From Campylobacterales bacterium (GTDB taxonomy: Bacteria; Campylobacterota; Campylobacteria; Campylobacterales; QNZT01): a DNA stretch of 8,511 bases. Of this stretch, positions 6,792 to 8,511 are shown in pieces. The stretch covers positions 328 to 8,838 of the forward strand of contig JALWRO010000040.1 in NCBI GenBank assembly GCA_027080605.1, written 5' to 3'. Numbering within the stretch: the first letter of the stretch is position 1; each line of letters begins with the position of its first letter. The notes beneath the pieces are model-generated. The model was not told the DNA's origin. It did no database searches and worked only from the letters and a program-made list of their open reading frames with translations. Position numbers and translations under genes: made by a program.

Positions 6792-7456
6792 CACTTCTGC
6801 TCTATGTAATAACCGAGATTTTGTTTATTTTTCAAAAACTTCGGAGGTAGTTTTTTTCGGAGAATCTTGATAAAAGAGCGAATGGCATACGAAGTCGGCG
6901 GCTGCTCTTTCCAGATACGGTCGATATCGTCATATGTCACATGTCCTTTGGTTGCCAAAAGTTCCAGAAACTCCAACTCTTTTATGGTCAGTTTATGCTC
7001 TTTGTCACCGGTGGTAATCGTACCTTTTATTTTATCGACCACAATATTTTCCGCAAGTGTAAAGAGATTGTTTTGGGTAAAACTCTCATTCAATTTTCCC
7101 AGAAGCTCATGAAGTTTACGGGAAGTAAAGGGTTTGACGATATATTTATCGAGCTTCAATTCTACCGATTCGAGGAGATAATCGGTTTTGGTATAAGCGG
7201 AAATAACTACGATGGGAATAGTACTGTTAAGTTGGCGGATTTTTTTAATAAGATTGATACCGTTCAATTTCGGCAGTTCAATATCGACCACCAAAAGATC
7301 GACTTTGTGCTCGATAAATTTCCGGTATCCCTCTTCTCCGTCAAATGCGGTATAGATATGTGCAAAATAATTTTGAAGCAGTTTTGATATGTTTTTCAAA
7401 ACCACTTCATCATCTTCAATGTAAAGAATTTTTTTATCTTTTAAATTATTGTACAA
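6791..7456 (-). CDS. OmpR-type response regulator with TTG start
   Basis: Transcription regulator paired with the kinase that follows it. The 221 residues comprise a receiver domain (about 8-122) with acidic pair Asp15/Asp16, phospho-acceptor Asp58 (VVDIELP), Ser86 (VISAY) and Lys108 (VKPF). A winged-helix DNA-binding domain follows (about 135-221: LTIKELEFLELLA, then a recognition helix near AIRSFIKILRKKL and the wing NKQNLGYYI). All phosphorylation residues are present. The start is TTG at 7456: no ATG or GTG lies in frame between an upstream stop and the receiver domain. AGG just upstream (about 7463) is a weak ribosome site. It is first in a two-gene operon with the kinase. As an OmpR-family activator it could recognise direct repeats such as those at the copper promoters, but its own upstream region lacks a TTAAC pair. 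Targets are unknown. Confidence 0.92.
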   Translation of the reverse strand: MYNNLKDKKILYIEDDEVVLKNISKLLQNYFAHIYTAFDGEEGYRKFIEHKVDLLVVDIELPKLNGINLIKKIRQLNSTIPIVVISAYTKTDYLLESVELKLDKYIVKPFTSRKLHELLGKLNESFTQNNLFTLAENIVVDKIKGTITTGDKEHKLTIKELEFLELLATKGHVTYDDIDRIWKEQPPTSYAIRSFIKILRKKLPPKFLKNKQNLGYYIEQK

Positions 7457-7500
7457 TCCACTACCTATTTTATAAATATTTAATTAACCAAACTAATTTA

Positions 7501-7506
7501 ATTATA
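7501..7506 (-). promoter_or_regulatory. Candidate -10 box of the two-component operon
   Basis: TATAAT on the minus strand lies about 45 nt before the TTG start of the response regulator, in an AT-rich region with an A-tract upstream (7524-7537). No clear -35 box is seen, which is common in Campylobacterota. The surrounding AT-richness makes chance matches likely. Confidence 0.35.
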
Positions 7507-7550
7507 TCATATTTATATTAAGGTATTTTTTCTTCTGTACAACTCCTGTG

Positions 7551-7576
7551 GATCGACGGCACCAACGCCGTTGATC
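7551..7576 (-). terminator. Hairpin after the multihaem cytochrome gene
   Basis: GATCGACGGC (7551-7560) and GCCGTTGATC (7567-7576) form a 10-bp stem with a 6-nt loop, starting 15 nt after the cytochrome stop. One position is a G-T wobble on the plus strand and an A-C mismatch in the minus-strand RNA. No U-run follows on the minus strand, so this may be a rho-assisted or weak terminator that separates the cytochrome from the regulator operon. Confidence 0.4.
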
Positions 7577-7591
7577 TTCCACTCTCTTTAG

Positions 7592-8511
7592 TTATCTATC
7601 ACCTGATGGTCCATTATGACAATCGTAACAGGTAACCTTTTCACCCACGTTGTATGACTTTCTTGTTCCAAGTCTCGTTTTCAAATTTGTTCGAGCTGCA
7701 AAAGTTTTTGATAAAAAGCTTCCACGATAATCTGCCCCATGACACGCCTGACATTTTGTTCTGTCTTTTTTTGCCTCATTATCATGTCTGCTGATCCAGT
7801 CTGCTCCGACCGTATGCATACCGTGAGGACCTTCGTTAACAGTATTTGGGACTGTCAAGTGACAAGATGTACATTCGGCAATAGTTCCCGCATGCCCCTG
7901 TACACCGATACTCTGGACATTGTCTTCTTGTCTGAGACTTGGATAGATTGCATGGGTTGAACCGTGACACGCGCTACACTGCATCCCTTTATGCCCGGTA
8001 CTGAATCGATAGAGGCTTTTCCCTTGCATCGGCTTATTGGGATTGGTTGCAAATCTGTTGTCAAGTACCTGGCGCAGCGTGCCCGTTGCAAAATCTGTCA
8101 CAGCACTTGTTTCTCTTTTGCCGTCATGATGACAGCTTTGACATGTAGGCTCATCCAACCATCCTTCACGTCCTTTTTTACCGACAGCACTCATCCCTCC
8201 ATGACAACTTTGACACTGCATTTTCATCGTACCGTCTGCATTTTTGGCTTTTCCCATAGCACCTCTCAGACACTGTGTCGTCGCACCGGGATGGCACATA
8301 TAACACGCATTTCTGTTGGAGGCGTTATCCAGTTTTTGTCCTGTTGCAGGATCGACTACTGAAGCGTGTCGACTGTGCAGCGCTTCTGTCAGAGGTGAAA
8401 TATTTCCGGTACCTGTCCCCGGCAATGCATTACTTTTGTGACAAACAGCACACAATACAGGCGTACCGTTCACCGCTGTTTGATACAGCGGTGAACGGTA
8501 CGCCTGTATTG
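7592..8511 (-). CDS. Multihaem c-type cytochrome, C-terminal part with eight CxxCH motifs (5' end missing)
   Basis: Periplasmic or surface electron carrier with covalently bound haems. The stop is TAA at 7594-7592, and the frame runs open to the right edge. A GTG at 8473 could be called a start, but no ribosome site is credible there and the first CxxCH lies only 8 residues later, so the N-terminus with its signal peptide is missing. Eight haem motifs are visible, counted from that GTG: CAVCH (8), CYMCH (57), CQSCH (87), CQSCH (111), CSACH (166), CTSCH (201), CQACH (241) and CYDCH (282). Extra His residues (HSRH at 33, GHKG at 160, GHAG at 193, HGMH at 217, SRH at 228) could be distal ligands. 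Motif spacing and lack of catalytic signatures suggest an electron-transfer cytochrome rather than a known nitrite or hydroxylamine enzyme. Codons upstream of about 8480 come from a fold-back sequence and are probably not real. Confidence 0.85.
   Translation of the reverse strand, partial: IQAYRSPLYQTAVNGTPVLCAVCHKSNALPGTGTGNISPLTEALHSRHASVVDPATGQKLDNASNRNACYMCHPGATTQCLRGAMGKAKNADGTMKMQCQSCHGGMSAVGKKGREGWLDEPTCQSCHHDGKRETSAVTDFATGTLRQVLDNRFATNPNKPMQGKSLYRFSTGHKGMQCSACHGSTHAIYPSLRQEDNVQSIGVQGHAGTIAECTSCHLTVPNTVNEGPHGMHTVGADWISRHDNEAKKDRTKCQACHGADYRGSFLSKTFAARTNLKTRLGTRKSYNVGEKVTCYDCHNGPSGDR
8453..8511. repeat. Perfect 27-bp fold-back palindrome at the right edge
   Basis: Bases 8453-8479 are the exact reverse complement of 8485-8511, around a 5-nt centre (TTGAT, 8480-8484). 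The left arm is normal cytochrome coding sequence (it encodes the stretch up to VLC of the first haem motif). The right arm is its mirror image and ends exactly at the window end. A perfect 27-bp hairpin inside a conserved coding region, stopping at the last base, fits an assembly or amplification fold-back artefact better than a biological element. Confidence 0.95.

Noticed and set aside
7484..7510. TAATTAAAT repeat upstream of the response regulator as a third copy of the promoter motif
   Set aside because: The copies are 18 bp apart rather than 11, and the composition is nearly all A and T, so it does not match the direct-repeat design.
7541..7550. AGGAG on the minus strand followed by TTG as a tiny leader gene
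   Set aside because: The TTG directly abuts the AGGAG and the frame ends after about nine codons, so translation is implausible.
8471..8473. GTG at 8473 as the true start of the cytochrome
   Set aside because: No signal peptide follows, a haem motif begins eight residues later, there is no ribosome site, and upstream bases belong to the fold-back palindrome. The gene is cut, not complete.
1..8511. CRISPR arrays, tRNA or rRNA genes, insertion sequences and att sites
   Set aside because: I saw no regularly spaced repeats, tRNA-like cloverleaf ends, transposase motifs or flanking duplications anywhere in the window.

Overview
The window looks like a piece of a Campylobacterota (former Epsilonproteobacteria) genome, probably a free-living sulfur- or hydrogen-oxidising relative of Sulfurimonas, Sulfurovum or Sulfuricurvum. 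This is inferred from moderate-to-low GC, the Campylobacterota-style kinase H-box (AHQWRQP), the short ExbB and ExbD, and the mix of genes; no 16S or other marker is present. Both ends are cut inside genes. The right end finishes in a perfect fold-back palindrome, so this may be a whole short contig with an assembly or amplification artefact at its right edge.

Layout: (1) 1-874, minus strand: a lipoprotein with an N-terminal Cys-pair module and the start of a YVTN-type beta-propeller, cut by the window edge. (2) 875-1037: a divergent regulatory region. (3) 1038-2584, plus strand: a tight exbB-exbD-tonB operon. (4) 2646-4679, plus strand: a TonB-dependent outer-membrane receptor whose plug has CPNRMDPP and whose barrel has HPM. 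These match the CxxxM and HxM copper-ligand pairs of the OprC/NosA copper receptors. (5) 4735-4953, minus strand: a 72-residue HTH-like protein. (6) 5058-7456, minus strand: an operon of an OmpR-type response regulator (TTG start) and a Cache-domain histidine kinase. (7) 7592-8511, minus strand: the C-terminal part of a multihaem c-type cytochrome with eight CxxCH motifs.

How the genes may work together: 1-4679 reads as a self-contained outer-membrane copper uptake locus, with a receptor, its own TonB energising complex and a divergently transcribed surface or periplasmic lipoprotein. The most striking non-coding signal is a shared promoter design. Both the exbB promoter and the receptor promoter carry TTAAC-N6-TTAAC-N10-(T/C)ATAAT, with identical spacing. 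The divergent lipoprotein promoter carries a 10-bp direct repeat, GTAAT-N6-GTAAT-N10-TACAAT, in the same phasing. Two half-sites 11 bp apart in place of a -35 box are typical of promoters activated by OmpR/PhoB-family response regulators, so the three units are probably one regulon. The response regulator in the window is a candidate, but nothing here proves the link.

The two-component operon and the cytochrome have no demonstrated link to copper. Many Campylobacterota use copper enzymes (nitrous oxide reductase, haem-copper oxidases), which gives a plausible but unproven reason for copper import.
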